From: Cylicocyclus nassatus | Lineage: Eukaryota > Nematoda > Chromadorea > Rhabditida > Strongylidae | Direction: 5' to 3' | NCBI GenBank assembly: GCA_958299035.1 | Contig: CATQJL010000223.1 | Span: forward strand, 81,485,322 to 81,549,321 | DNA: 64,000 nucleotides | In this document: positions 46,290-57,782 of the stretch, piece by piece | Layout: the number at the start of each line of letters is the position of its first letter | Position numbering within the stretch: position 1 is the stretch's first letter | Program-made: the position numbers and the translations under genes | Notes under the pieces: model-generated | Seen by the model: the letters and a program-made list of their open reading frames with translations, nothing else | Databases searched by the model: none | Told to the model about the DNA's origin: nothing

Positions 46290-46967
46290 CAGGGTGTCCC
46301 AAAAGTATGTATCGAACGTTTGATCGTTAACATCTCTCTTCCCAAGAAGTCTTTTGCCTTGCTTCAAGTACCATTTTGTAGAGCTGGCTTCAACTTAGAT
46401 TTGCATTAAAGAACGAATCACCCATCTCTCTTCATTACTGTAGGATTACGGTAGAAACTTGAAACATATGGTGTCAATGTGGAAAAAGCTGCAGTTCCAA
46501 AATTCTTCAAAAAATTGTGAAAACTTGTGTAATAGGGTTTTTATGGATGCTGAGTTCAATACTCAACTATTCACAAGATTACAAAGCTTTCTAAACGGTG
46601 TAATCGCACTTTTTAGGAACATTGAAAAAAATGGCCGCTACCTCTTACCTGGCATAACTCCTCAATGAATCATAATAAGTTGGGAACTTTACAGTTATAA
46701 TCAGCAACTCTAATTAGCCTAGTGTGAAAACTTTCAGGCTGTTTTATTTCCTTTCTAAGGCAAAATATGGCCTTTTATTGCTTAAAACCCTCTTTGAAGT
46801 TTCTACCGTAATCCTACAGTAATGAAGAAGAATGAGTAATTCGTTCTATAATGCAAATCTAAGTTGAAGCTAGCTCTACAAAATGGTACTTAAAGCAAGG
46901 CAAAAGACTTCTTGGGAAGAGAGATATTAACGATCAAACGTTCGATACATACTTTTGGGACACCCTG
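46290..46967. mobile_element. MITE 2 inside the CR1 element
   Basis: Long terminal inverted repeats (at least 60 bp) from CAGGGTGTCCCAAAAGTATG to its complement, flanked by TA at 46288-46289 and 46968-46969. Separates the N-terminal RT block from the upstream domain of CR1. Tc1/mariner-type non-autonomous element, related to 29345-29979. Confidence 0.93.
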
Positions 46968-47496
46968 TATTTACCCTTTTAGAAATAGCCGAAATGAGAG
47001 CTTCTTTCCATATTTTTGGAACTGCAGAAGTAAAGAGAGAAGCATTAAAAATGTACGCGAGAGGATAACAAAGAGAAGGAGCACATTTTTTATAAAGAAT
47101 CTACGGTATGCCATCGTAAGTGGCAGAAGTAGATGATTAAGCTTTTTCAAAATCTCAAAAACACTTCCAGGGGTAACTTGCAGGGTACCGCAAGATTCCG
47201 GATACGCACAGTCGGTTGCCTGACTATATCAGTATTCTGTGAAGTGTGGTCGAATACTTTAACAAAAAAGAGCCCTAGAGCATCAGCTTTCCCTTGATCC
47301 TCTGCGTAGATTTCTCCACCATCTGTTATTGCTGGTAGTTTTGCCCCACCTCTAACTCTGGCTCTTAGATACCGAAATAGCTTTCTACTACCTTGCCTAT
47401 TAAGGCGATGTTCATGATTACTGAAGACTTTTTTGAGGTGGCAACCAAGATCACGACAGACTTTTTTGTACAACGTATCTGCTTATGGATCACTAA

Positions 47497-48136
47497 CAAG
47501 GAGAGGATACTTAGTCGAAAGCACCAATCCAGATGAAACGTAAATCATCTTAAAGCGCTTGAAACGCTGATTCCAAATCTGCAGTTTCTAGCTGCGGAGC
47601 GGTCCTGTAGAGGAGTTATGGAGAGTGTTTCCTCTGGGGTTGAGGCGCCCTCCACCAGGTCACCCCCTACCTATGAGCGCTGTAGAGGAGTACCAACTGG
47701 TGGCAACTAACCTAGTGGTAAGTGACGTGCTTGGTAAAGAGAGTGTCAAGGTTTTAATCCCCTTCGCAAGCCAAATTGAACTTCTAAATGGCTTTAGATC
47801 CCTAAAGCATGAAACTTCTGATGATATTGATACTAATCGAAATTATAAGTATTAAAAAAACCAAAGTAATATGAGTATTATAATCTTTACTGTAATCCTC
47901 ATTCAAGTTACTTATCATTAGGCCAGTTGCACCAGCTGATACTCCTCTACAGTGCTCATATATAAGGGGAGACCGCTGTAGGGCGCCTAAATCCCAGAGT
48001 GGAACACCCTTCATAACTCCTTCTACAAAACCGCTCCGCAGCTAGAAACTGCAGACTTGGAGTCAGCGTTTCAAGCGCTTTAAGACGATATATGTCTCAT
48101 CTGGATTGGTGCTTTCGACTAAGTATCCTCTCCTTG
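47497..48136. mobile_element. MITE 3 inside the CR1 element
   Basis: About 190-bp inverted arms starting CAAGGAGAGGATACTTAGTC, with complement ending at 48136, flanked by TAA at 47494-47496 and 48137-48139. Same family as 11158-11694 (TGA duplication there). The arms include TCTGCAGTTTCTAGCTGCGG. Interrupts the CR1 linker coding region. Confidence 0.9.
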
Positions 48137-48389
48137 TAAGATCAGAAAACAGTCTTGATTCCTGTTCAATCAGATTATGAATATGAATAGGAAATTTGCG
48201 AAAAGGAGTTTTTTGCGTCACGAAAGGTATATACTTGGCCATAGCATTGTAGAGCACTAGACAAAAGCGATAGTACAAGCCATCGACAGAAGTGTATCCG
48301 CCAAAAACGAGTGACCAATCAGTTTGCATGAGCTCAGCATTCATTTTGAAATAGTCAGCTCCGAAAAGATTAGGAAAAGGCAAAAAGAC

Positions 48390-48752
48390 TTTTTTGGGAA
48401 GTCAAAGTTATGTAGACAGAGCTCAGAGATTTAGTTACCTCGTTCTTATCAGCGTCAGAATACAAAGCAAAGACTTTTATATCGTCAGCAGCCATAACTT
48501 TGATTTTTCTACCCACAGACAAGCATTCGGGGAAGTCATTAGTATAGATATTAAAAAGAAATGAGGACAGAACACCCCTTGGAGGGACTCTAGTTCTTGC
48601 TGGAAGATAGAGGATGCTGCTGAGTTGTAGTGCACACAAGAATTTCTGTTTGATAGGTAGGATATTAACCATTCCAAAAATAAACCGCGAATTCCTACTA
48701 TGAAAGCTTTTGAGAGCTTTAATTTGTATACTATTCTATAGCCGATAAACAA
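48390..48752 (-). pseudogene. Second CR1 RT fragment
   Basis: Two overlapping minus-strand frames give LKLSKAFIVGIRGLFLEWLI, SYLSNRNSCVHYNS, then GVLSSFLFNIYTNDFPECLS and a degraded catalytic region (AADDIKVFALYSDAD, first position of the FADD box altered). It sits head-to-tail with the larger CR1 at 44286-48385. Confidence 0.85.
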
Positions 48753-48778
48753 GATTGTTAATATGCTTTAATCAGTCA

Positions 48779-48828
48779 GGCCAACGTTTCGGTGCCTTCA
48801 CCTTTGTGAAGGCACCGAAACGTTGGCC
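48779..48828. repeat. Perfect 23-bp-arm hairpin
   Basis: GGCCAACGTTTCGGTGCCTT CAC, a 4-base loop CTTT, then the exact complement. The arm contains GAAACGTTGGCC, a phrase seen at 3' ends of Penelope-like elements (compare GTCGAAACGTCTGGC at 36855). It lies between a CR1 piece and an RTE piece in opposite orientation. Confidence 0.95.
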
Positions 48829-48829
48829 C

Positions 48830-49366
48830 AATTGAATAAAGAGGGAGGTTAACAAGAGGAGGCTGCAGGCAGGATGAACACAGCATGGATGAAATGGAGA
48901 GTCTTAACAGGAGTTCGGTGCGACAGAAGAATGCCAGTGCAACATAGTCCCAGCTGTGCCGGACCGTTATCCGCCCAGCACCACTGTACGGCATTGAGTG
49001 CTGGCCGTGTACGCGGAACGAGGAGCCCAAGCTCAGTGTCATGGAAACAAGGATGTTACGTGGACCTTAGGTCACACTGAAGGATCACATCTGCGCCGAC
49101 ACTATACGAGCGCAAATGAAAGTAGCTCCAATTGCCCAGAAAATGCAGGGAAATGGTTACGATGGTATGGGCATGTGCGCAGAAGAAATGAAAGTCACAT
49201 CACGAAAGCCCTCGTTGTGGAGGCACCAGGCAAGAGACCCAGAAGTAGACCCAAGATGAGGTGGATGGACAGAATTAAACCCGACCTGCGAGAACTTGGT
49301 ATAAACGAAAACCTTTCCTCAGATAGGATGACATGGAGACATCTGTATTATGCATGTAGCTTATGA
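48830..49366 (+). pseudogene. RTE-type LINE C-terminal fragment
   Basis: Plus-strand frames give MNTAWMKWRVLTGVRCDRRM, then after frame changes VMETRMLR, and an in-frame end RWYGHVRRRNESHITKALVV, KRPRSRPKMRWMDRIKPDLR, the region after the RT domain in RTE elements. 5'-truncated and frameshifted, opposite in strand to the other RTE remnants. Confidence 0.85.
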
Positions 49367-49685
49367 ACAGTCTCTACATTAAAATAGCTGAGAATCGCGC
49401 GAACTGACCGCGGTCTACAGCACCGTTTATAGCATCATATTTTACTTTGGAAAAGAGAATTTTATGGCCAACCTGTCGATTAAAACAAGACATTTTGATT
49501 TCTTGGCGGCCTACGTTGTCCTCTTTTATATCAGCACATATGGATGTATTTTAACCTTTTATCACCGACGTACTCAATTTATCCGGCTTGTTGAGCTTGC
49601 TCACCATTGTCATAGAATACTAATTTTCACAGGCTTCTCTTACTATAACAACTTTCTGTAATTGTTCTCGTCCGTTTCCCGTCGT
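49367..49685. other. No gene recognised
   Basis: Short A/T-rich interval between retroelement pieces with no supported feature. Confidence 0.45.
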
Positions 49686-50061
49686 TAAAAGGGAGAAAAA
49701 GTAAAAAAATGAATGCTTGACAATGACCAGTGACCTCTTGCCCTTCATATCATTATGTCATCAATAACCGCAGACTGTATATATAGCCTTGGCTCACTGA
49801 GCACCCCTCAGTGATGTCCGACACAGTCGTGCGGACTACTAACTCCACGGTGGACTGAAGGTTAATGACTCCACTTCAGATTGTTTTCCAGTACGTTGAG
49901 CCTAGACAAGGTCTAAACGTCGCAATTTGAAAGAGGCGTTTGGTCGTATAGACTGACGAATACAAAACTGCAATCCCTTTGCCTCCAAAGAAGACGATAT
50001 TTGTCGAAACTTTAGACAATAAAGGTCCACCATAAAAACCTCTCTGGCACAAAATCAAAAA
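49686..50061 (+). mobile_element. 5'-truncated Penelope-like 3' tail
   Basis: Matches about 36545-36920 (TGCTTGACAATGACCAGTGA, GTGCGGACTACTAACTCCAC, CGATATTTGTCGAAAC, CTCTCTGGCACAAAATCA), with a small insertion after CTCCACGG. Ends at GGCACAAAATCA, exactly where the right segmental duplicate begins. Confidence 0.9.
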
Positions 50062-50081
50062 CTGATAGCACTTTATCGCAG

Positions 50082-50207
50082 ATTGGGGACGGATGCACCT
50101 TGTTCACCACTGAAAACGTCAATCAAGCGTGTCGTCCTGGCGATGTTTGCTACACCCTTCAACGCCATGAGGAAGATTCCATGTGCGCAAGATACGTGAA
50201 CGTTTGA
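50082..50207 (+). CDS. Orphan terminal exon of PAN-like gene, right copy
   Basis: Open for 41 codons from a good acceptor (CTTTATCGCAG|ATTGGG) to TGA: GDGCTLFTTENVNQAC, PGDVCYTLQRH, SMCARYVNV, four Cys. This is the counterpart of the last block at 27873-28008 in the left duplicate, where the acceptor AG is AC. The upstream exons are absent because a truncated Penelope-like tail lies immediately before it, so despite an intact exon it probably cannot make the full protein unless spliced to something new. Confidence 0.5.
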   Translation: MGDGCTLFTTENVNQACRPGDVCYTLQRHEEDSMCARYVNV

Positions 50208-51497
50208 GAAGAGACCAGAATGATGTCGTCACCATTTTCGCTATATAAAGGATGACTGTTTGAATAGAACTCTACATGTTTGACTTATTCCATAATTTCG
50301 AAGTTGTAGAAGTTTAATTCTATAAGAAAATATTTCACAAAGGACAATCTAATACTCTGTTAGTTTTCAACAGGGTAACTTCTCGAAAGAGATCAGAAAT
50401 TTTTTGCCAGATTCTCCCGCCCCCTCTGACTTTTCCCCACTCTCAGAATCTTTCTCAATGAGTCCTGGTTTGTTCTCCCAATAGCTCTCTTAACAAACTT
50501 CCCGCAGGTTTTGACAACTTTTTCTTTCCAAGATATATATATATCACAATCTTAACCCTACTCCTGAAGTTTGGTTGGGACCTTCAAAATGCAACCCAGG
50601 CTGTGTGAGCGTAACCCTCCTACCCCTTTTTCCGTTTTCTCAAGACTAATATCTCCCCCATCTCCCACACGAATATCTCCCCTTATGACCTTTTACAGAA
50701 ACGTACAGAGATGCTTGATGAATTCCTCTCAGCATCACACTTATACGACTCAGGCTTTCCATCATATCTCGCAAAATATTACTCGTACTGTAGTCAGGGA
50801 ATTCTTTTGGATGACTGCATATAACGCTTAATTGTGGGTTGTATGTGGGTTGGTATAGTTACATAGTTACCGTTACCAACCCCTCAACGCTTCAAAGTAA
50901 AATAGATAATCAAAAAGAAGCATCGTTTGAACTTTCTTGTTTATCATTGTTAACTTGGGACAATAGGAACATTTATAAGGAGCCGCCTATATTTATAAAG
51001 TGGTAGCCCCCTCAAACAGATTTCTGGATTGCGCGAGGATAGCACAAGCAAGTTTACATGGAAAAGGTCTACACGATTTTGAAAGAACAGATATAAAAAC
51101 AACTCACTGTAATGACTTTCACGCAAAAACTTTTGTCCTGGATGGTAGGTACGGCGTCGCTCACCAATACCGCATGGATGGAACCTTTGAAGTATCAGAT
51201 GCGGTAAACAAGCCGAGCCCATTTCGTGCGAATCGTTTATTGCCATAAACTTGCAAATTGATAAAATGCTAAAGTAAGGCAGGAAATCTCCAAAGTAGCA
51301 AAATAGAAATTGAGTGTTTTTTAGAGATTGCTTATGGTGAAAATTCGGCCTTGCATATTTCGTGCTGAAATCTCCTTGAGAATAAAATCGCAAGTGTTAA
51401 AATTGGCAGGTCCCTATAGTAACATTGCAGTATGATGTCTTGTATGTTAAATTGCTTGGGGTGATATATGATGAGCATATCTGCCCAAACATATATA

Positions 51498-52134
51498 CAG
51501 GCTGCCCCAAAAAATTTGAACACTGTTTGATCGTTGATAACTCCGTTGCTTTCATGTCTTTCGCCGAGCTTAAGGCATCTTTCTGTAGAACGAGGATCAA
51601 CTTAGATTTACAGTATGAAACAAAACTCCGATCTCTCTTTGTTATTACTGTGAGATTACGGTATGAAATTCTAGCAGGTGGATCATTGTAAAATATGCCA
51701 TTTGACAAAACTTTTTTCAAAATTTGAAAAATTGCGTGCTAGTATTTATAGGCAAGCTGATTTGACTGTGTAATTGCATTTTTGGCAAACGCTAGAAATT
51801 CAGTTATTGAGGTTTACCTGGGATAGTCTTGCAAAAAAGCGTCACAGTAAAGGGAAATTTCATATTCTAAATCAGCGGCTCCCATTACCATAGTGTAAGA
51901 GTTTTTGGTTTGTTTGGCTTTGTTCTGAAACAGAATATGGCCTATAATTGCCTAAAATCCTTGTCGAAGTTCTTACCGTAATCTTACAGTAACGAAGAGC
52001 AATCGATGATTCGCGCCATACTGCAGATCTAAGTTGTACCTCGCTATAGAATGGTTTTTCAAGCTTGGCGAAAGACATGAAAGCAAGGGAGTTATTAACA
52101 ATCAAACAGTGTTCACTTTTTTTGGGACACCCTG
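51498..52134. mobile_element. CAGGGTGTCCC-family MITE, right duplicate
   Basis: Counterpart of 29345-29979: CAGGCTGCCCC at the left end, GGGACACCCTG at the right, TA flanks on both sides. The flanking TA at the right end is better preserved here than in the left copy. Confidence 0.87.
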
Positions 52135-52426
52135 TATATGCGGATAGCATTATGGCTCAGCACAAATTGTGAAAAGAAAGTTTGTAAAAGATACTTACAT
52201 TAGAACCTACACAGCACTTAGAAATTGAAAAGGGGAAAGCTAGTGTCGAGTGATAAAACGCTTTAGATAAAGACAGCTTCAGATTAGAAGTTGTAACCGT
52301 AAAAATCTGCTGAATTTTTTTTTGCCTGATAAGGAACGAAGTTGTGGTGTCAACTTAGCAGCCCTGGGCAAACTAATACAAGAGCAGTTTTACAGTTGAT
52401 GTGTAATCTAAAACGGATCTGGATAT

Positions 52427-52699
52427 TTACAGCATGAATACCACGGACATTTTGCCTTTATGATCGGTAGAGACTCTAGCAAACCGATGCGAGCATGGCA
52501 AAAAGCGGCTGAGAACATGCACCTGACACAAAAAGTCATATGACTTGAAGTCCGCAACAAGAAGTAACGGCCATAAATATCTGCTACGTTTACTGGACAA
52601 AGTTAACACATTCACGACAATAAGACCCAGCGGTGGGTCATAGGATTCTTGAAGCTCTAGCTTTGCCATTCTACGATGCAGATTCACGGGTTCTGGCAC
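52427..52699 (-). other. 90-codon frame conserved between duplicates, repeat-derived
   Basis: Almost identical to 30272-30544 (differences near the C terminus only). Part of it (AKLELQESYDPP, VVNVL) also occurs at about 62400-62480 inside a short TTAA-flanked element, so this is probably transposon sequence carried by the duplication rather than a gene. Confidence 0.5.
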
Positions 52700-54136
52700 A
52701 TGATCGGGGACACCTAAGCGAAGCTCCAGCCAGAGTGGTCCGGGCTCGGGATATTGTAATGTGATGTTACGGTACGTATACCATAGAATAAGGCACAGAT
52801 TTTAGCTCACTGTTTCTGGATATCCAAGTGCACATGTACGAGGAGTAATGGACAGGCGGGCAGGAGACTGATTTAAGCCCATTGAAAAATTATCGATTTC
52901 ATTGATTTTATTGGTTATTTGCATTATACACCCCAAGAACCTCAAATTTGACACAAATGGGTTTTGTAGCATGCTGATTACGAAAATAATAGTCTCAAGC
53001 CCTAATACCGCCTCTTATGTCGCGCGTTTTGATTTCAACGAAAATTCTATCGTACTGCTACCGTTGCCCCTCTGTGGGATTTTAGTGAACAAATTCGACG
53101 CTATAATCGTGATCAGTACTTGAAATAACTCCAAAACACAATTTTTTATGATAATTTATGATCTCGGATTCGTACAGAATGACCACCGTAACCTTACCTT
53201 GTGATGCAAAAGCTGAAATAAATCATATTATAATAATCAGCGCCTTCGATAATCCTTCTGCGAATATTCTCGAAAAGTGTGTATTTCGGTACCTTGGTTG
53301 CTATGTACTTTGGTTTTCCACCTACATTTGAGCAAAAAAGCGTCTGCAATTTCAATCAATAAAATGAATAGCATATTTGGAAATACGCTATGTAGTCAGC
53401 GTTTCAGGACCCTTTGACCAATATACATCTTGTCCAAAGCTCGCGTCGAATGTTTCCTCTTGAGAGCATAGTAGGTCACCCTCTTCAACAGTACGCGGAA
53501 AGCTGTACAGCTGTCCATTTGTCCGTGACCACTCTCAAAAATTAGCGAGGATTATAGGTGGGCGGGGGAGACTAAATGTTGTCGTAAGGGGTGATCTCAT
53601 GCGGAGACCCACAACAGACTACGCATCCATGCATATTGCTAATTATTCATACGACAGATATATACCATGTCCGCGAGGTGGAACCTATCGGCGACATACA
53701 ACCCTCTAACCTTGGTAGGTGGATTCACGCAACTCGAATGATTAAGAATCAACCACCAATGAAAGTCGAAAGTTTGTGCGGACGCTGTCTCCAAGCACAA
53801 GTAGTGGGAACATACTTGATTGCGGACAGCTTCAGCAGCACTAGGGAAAGAATTGTAGTTAATTTGCAACTACTTCAATCATGATTATTTTTCGACTAAG
53901 CAGTAATTATAGCGCTGCTACAGTTACTGCTTGGTTGCGGAGAATTTCAAAATTTGAATACTGTTAACTATAGTCATTCACTGCTCTGTCCCAAACTAAC
54001 GTTTAAAGCCATTCTTTATGCAATGACTACCCAGAATAGTGTATCAAACGTTTGTTAGCTAATAACTATCTTGTATGAAAAGCTTTCGCAGATTCTTTGC
54101 TTTCACACGGTAGGTCTAGCCAGCATAGCGCCACAG

Positions 54137-54420
54137 CAGTGGTGTACTAAGGAGAGGGGGCGCCCCCCCCCCCCCCGAGAAGGGGTCGCAAAATTTTTGA
54201 AAGTTACTTACATGGGTCATAAAATTGTGCAAATGACTTGTCTGCACTTACACATAATTAAAATATTTTTTGAATTCTTTAAAAGGGGGGGGGTCTGAGC
54301 CCGCGAAAATTTTAGGGAGCATACAAAAAAATTTTCGGTGTGCGTGGCTTACGCCACGCACCTTCATTGGGAAAAATTCTTATCCCTCCCCTCCGAGCCG
54401 AAATTCTGGGTACGCCACTG
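54137..54420. mobile_element. CAGTGG-ended MITE private to right duplicate
   Basis: Ends CAGTGGTGTACTAAG and GGGTACGCCACTG with internal GTGGCTTACGCCAC hairpin and poly-C/poly-G tracts. Same broad family as 643-983 and 58427 onward. The left duplicate (about 32205) has no insertion. Confidence 0.8.
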
Positions 54421-54561
54421 GGTCGCAATATAACGCAAAACATAGATCTCTCTTCTTTACTGTAGAGTTACGGTAAGGTTACGGAATTCGAAGATGGTTT
54501 AGAGCCACTGGCTCATTCAAGTCAAAGTTCTGTGTTGGTGATTCGTCTTCTTCAGTAATTT

Positions 54562-55164
54562 TCATTTCGTTTTGTTTGATTCAGTAAGGTCGCACTGATA
54601 AGTCAATAATGCTTGACGATCTCTTGTTGATACATCTCGCCATCGTTTGACGATACCGCACAGGTTGCTGCGAAGGCTACCGTTTGTGTCAACTCGGCCT
54701 GATATGCAAACTATTGAAATTTTCCAGTTCAGTGAATGACATGTAAGAAATTTTTTTGCTCACCTCGAGTAATTACTTCCATCCATTTTTGAGATCAATT
54801 CCACATGCTGCTGAGTTTGAGGCTGTTAAAATTTGAGGAGACAATTCTGTGCCGTTTAAATGTCGTCTGAACCTTATAATTATGGCTTTATAAGGTTTGA
54901 AAAGGATTTTCTGACTCTATAGGTTCGTATATGCTTCACAGTGTAAGCGACATCTTGATTTCCATTTGAATAATTAGAGAGATTTATCTTCGAAATAACC
55001 TTTACGAGAGTAACTGAAATGCAGCTGGTAGCTATAAAAGGATTCTGTCAAAGTTTCGAATCCCACCAAACAGTGAAGAACAAAAAGCATCGTTCAAGGA
55101 AGAGGTAGCATACAAGCTCTGATGTTCCAACTGAGAAAGCAAAAAGAACGAGGAACTTAATCAT
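54562..55164 (-). CDS. Small putatively secreted protein, right duplicate
   Basis: Minus-strand model: exon 1 55164-55114 (signal-like MIKFLVLFAFSVGTSEL, then GTATGC donor), exon 2 54822-54777 (PQTQQHVELISKMDG, acceptor ATTTTAACAG), exon 3 54698-54562 (acceptor GCATATCAG; DTNGSLRSNLCGIVKRWRDV, ending ESNKTK, TGA), 77 residues. Exon 3 aligns with the left duplicate with a codon-preserving 3-base indel. Problem: the stronger exon 2 donor (TCGAG|GTGAGC) shifts frame because of one extra base relative to the left copy; frame is kept only by the inner GTAATT donor. Single Cys in the mature part besides one near the end; no family recognised. An A/T-rich TATATAAAAAATA lies upstream (55305-55317). 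Confidence 0.5.
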
Positions 55165-55979
55165 ACCTGAAGATAACTTATAGTGTATACTAATATACTG
55201 ATCGACAGATACAACTTCGATTCAAAAGTGATTTTTTTTGCATTCGCGAAATATTTATAGTTTCGTTTGATTTCATGTTTACGTGTTTTTTGCGCATATA
55301 TAAAAAATACCCTATCAGACATAATTTATATAGTACATCGCTTCGCAAATGCAGGAAAAACCGGATGCACGCGCCGTAGGCGGAATCCGATGCGCGGGCT
55401 TTTTTTCTATTAGGTTGGTGCAAAAATAATGCGCGTTTTGCGAGTTCTCATTTTGACATGCTATAACTTTTTAAGAAATCCATATTTTTCAGTGCGGCAA
55501 AGTTCATCAGAGGCACCAAACTCTCTATACAGCGCACTTTAATTTATGTTATTGTCGCAAATGGATTGATAAGCAAAAATTTTTTTCGGAAACCTCGTAT
55601 TTAACTGATCATAACTTCCTTCAGGACTTGTCGGTATGAATGATAAGTTGACTGTCTTGTAGCGGCAAGCCAGTAGTACAAAAAAAATGCAAAAGGGCTC
55701 AAATAAAAAATATTTGCGAAAAGGAAAAAAAATAATATTCAAAATAGTCCGTTTTTTTTTCGACATTTTTTCGTAGCTCTCAAAATCCCAAAAATATGGA
55801 GATTTTTGATTTTCTTTGTACTGAACATCTTCCACATTTCTGCAAAAACTGTCAGTAGGAGGCCCACCCTTACGCTTACAGAAATGAGCAGAATTTTGGC
55901 GATTGCCCTTTTCAAAGGAAATCTATGGGCCACAGAATGGCCAAAACCATCACTCATGTTGAGGCGCCGAGATCTCAGT

Positions 55980-56840
55980 CTAAGGCCCGTAGTAAAGCTT
56001 GGTCATGGGAGATGATCTCCCCTGAGACCTTCATGTGAGGTTCTGTCATTAAAATAACGACCGCCCATTTCCCCATGCTATAGGGATGCAACGTCACCTG
56101 AGAGGTGAGCCTCAGGTGAAGTTCGGCAGGGAGATGATCTCCCTGCCGGGTCATGGGAGATGATAGAGCGATGATGTCCAGAAATAGTGTGCTCAAGAGG
56201 AAACGCAGAGAAAATCGCCGTAAGTTGCTCCTGAGAAACTTACAATACGCCTCAAGACGCCTAATAATGCAGACGAGAGTGCGCGAAATTGCACATATTT
56301 GGGGGACCTGCGAAGGAAAAGAATCGATGATCAGCTGTTCGCAGGCAAGAAAACAGAAAATCAAGTTTTTAATCTTTTTTGCGGGATCTACCTTATTTTT
56401 TGAATGCTGCAATGAATGAATATTTATTTGCTCATCTCGTTGTCATTCTGTTCCAAAAGTGTGTTTTTCTAATGAAAATTCGCGTTAAAATACCATGAAA
56501 TTGTTCTCTCCATTTATTTGCTAGGCGAGTTTCTTGATAGCGGTCACCATCGATTTTTTTTCATTGGTGATCCCTATCAATGATTGCGCGCCGATGCAGC
56601 AAAAATGACTCCGCTAAGCAATCTCAAACCATGACCGTCTATGTTGCCTCGCAATCCTTATCCACTTGGCCATACCCACACAACACTGCTGCTATTTCTA
56701 CCTTGAGAACTTTTGCCATGTCTGCAAAACGATCAGCACCCAGATCGATAGCTCGCCGTATGCTGGACTCGGGTGCCGAGAGATCGACTCCGGTCCCCTT
56801 CAGGGGACATGCCCTGACGGAGGTTTACTACGGGCCTAAG
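55980..56840. mobile_element. CTAAGGCCCGTAGTAAA element nested in 55410-58109
   Basis: Inverted ends CTAAGGCCCGTAGTAAAGC and complement GTTTACTACGGGCCTAAG. The interior has short palindromes including GGGAGATGATCTCCC (about 56129-56143). Two 88-codon frames inside have no recognised domain. Its right end directly precedes the TA of the next element. Confidence 0.7.
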
Positions 56841-56842
56841 TA

Positions 56843-57782
56843 TTAGGTTGTTGCAAAAATAATGTCCGTTTTTCTAGGCGTACATTCCAAACGACTTTTC
56901 TCCTCCAGGCTTTCTTCTTCGACAGAGATTCTGCACATCATTTGAAAGCTTTCTTTATGCATTTTCTGATGGTGGTGAAATTAAGCTTTTATCTCATTCG
57001 TAAGATTTTCACCAGCATTTTGCACAGCCGCACTCTAAATCGAAATTTCATTGCTCCAACTTTCTTGGCCACAATTCAGGCGCAAATAAACAGATTCTCT
57101 GAAAGCATAGCTACTGTATAGGATAAATATTGTTTACTTATTGCATGTTTAAATAAGTTTTTCGAATATACCTGGACTGAAAAATCGAGCTTCAAAAAAG
57201 ATACTCGCTGCCTAGGACTCTAAGGGTTCGAAATTTTTCCTGATTAGGGCAATCGCTAATCGATTTCAATTTCAATTTCAATCTGCAATCGCTCATTTCT
57301 GTAGGCTTAAGGTCAGGACATCTTATATAACTTATGCAGAAAAACTTAGCTGTTCAGTGCATGAAGAATTCGAAGTTTTCATAGTTTGGGACTTCCAAGC
57401 CTATCACAAATAGGCTTAAAAAAGTAAACAGTTTTGGATTTCTATCCTTTTTATTTCGCAGAACTTCTTTGCTAAAGTTCTTTTTATACAAACGTATACT
57501 ACTGGGTTGCGTCTACAAAATAAGCTGATTAGCAGCCATAACAACAAAACTTGTAGGAATTTCTAATCTTTCAAAAACGAGGTTTTCAAAAGCAAAACTT
57601 TTGGTTTTCTGACGCATGGTTTTCTTCCTTTGCGATTTTAGTATATGCGGTGCGCCTTAGATTAAGAAAGGTTTACTGCATCTGATGGTCTTGATTGCAC
57701 TCAAAATTATGAAGCATGAACGAAGTTATAGCTTTTCAAAGTGAAATTTTGCAAAACGGACATTATTTTTGCAACAACCCAA
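56843..57782. mobile_element. TTAGGTTGTTGCAAAAATAA element nested in 55410-58109
   Basis: Left end TTAGGTTGTTGCAAAAATAA with TGTCCGTTTT, right end complement AAAACGGACATTATTTTTGC...AACCCAA, flanked by TA at 56841-56842 and 57783-57784. Mariner-type and distinct from its host element by GTTG versus GGTG in the TIR. Confidence 0.88.

Larger units (their letters stand above)
44286..48385 (-). pseudogene. CR1-like LINE split by three MITEs
   Basis: Read on the minus strand from 48385: linker after the endonuclease (YIPFVTQKTPFRKFPIHIHN), interruption by 47497-48136, then KKVCRDLGCHLKKVFSNHEH and PAITDGG (47473-47147), AVPKIWKEALISAISK, interruption by 46290-46967, FRPISIMPTAGTILENLV, FLPSCST, GVPQGGILSPLLFVIY and the catalytic IFADDIKIYFCY (46037-45402), interruption by 44965-45417, then LEYASPIWSPFWNKHIEKIE and the C-terminal FFCRTTRWLALLPTEVISSE. 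The order is exactly that of a CR1-type ORF2 from linker to C terminus. Internal stops and frame breaks make it dead. The endonuclease is missing (5' truncation at about 48385, where a second CR1 piece begins). Confidence 0.9.
50063..55380. repeat. Segmental duplication, right copy
   Basis: Direct-repeat partner of 27873-33895, offset about 22.2 kb at the left end and less after the private left insertions. It has its own private insertion at 54137-54420 and lacks those of the left copy. Abutted on the left by a Penelope-like tail and on the right by a mariner element. Confidence 0.92.
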
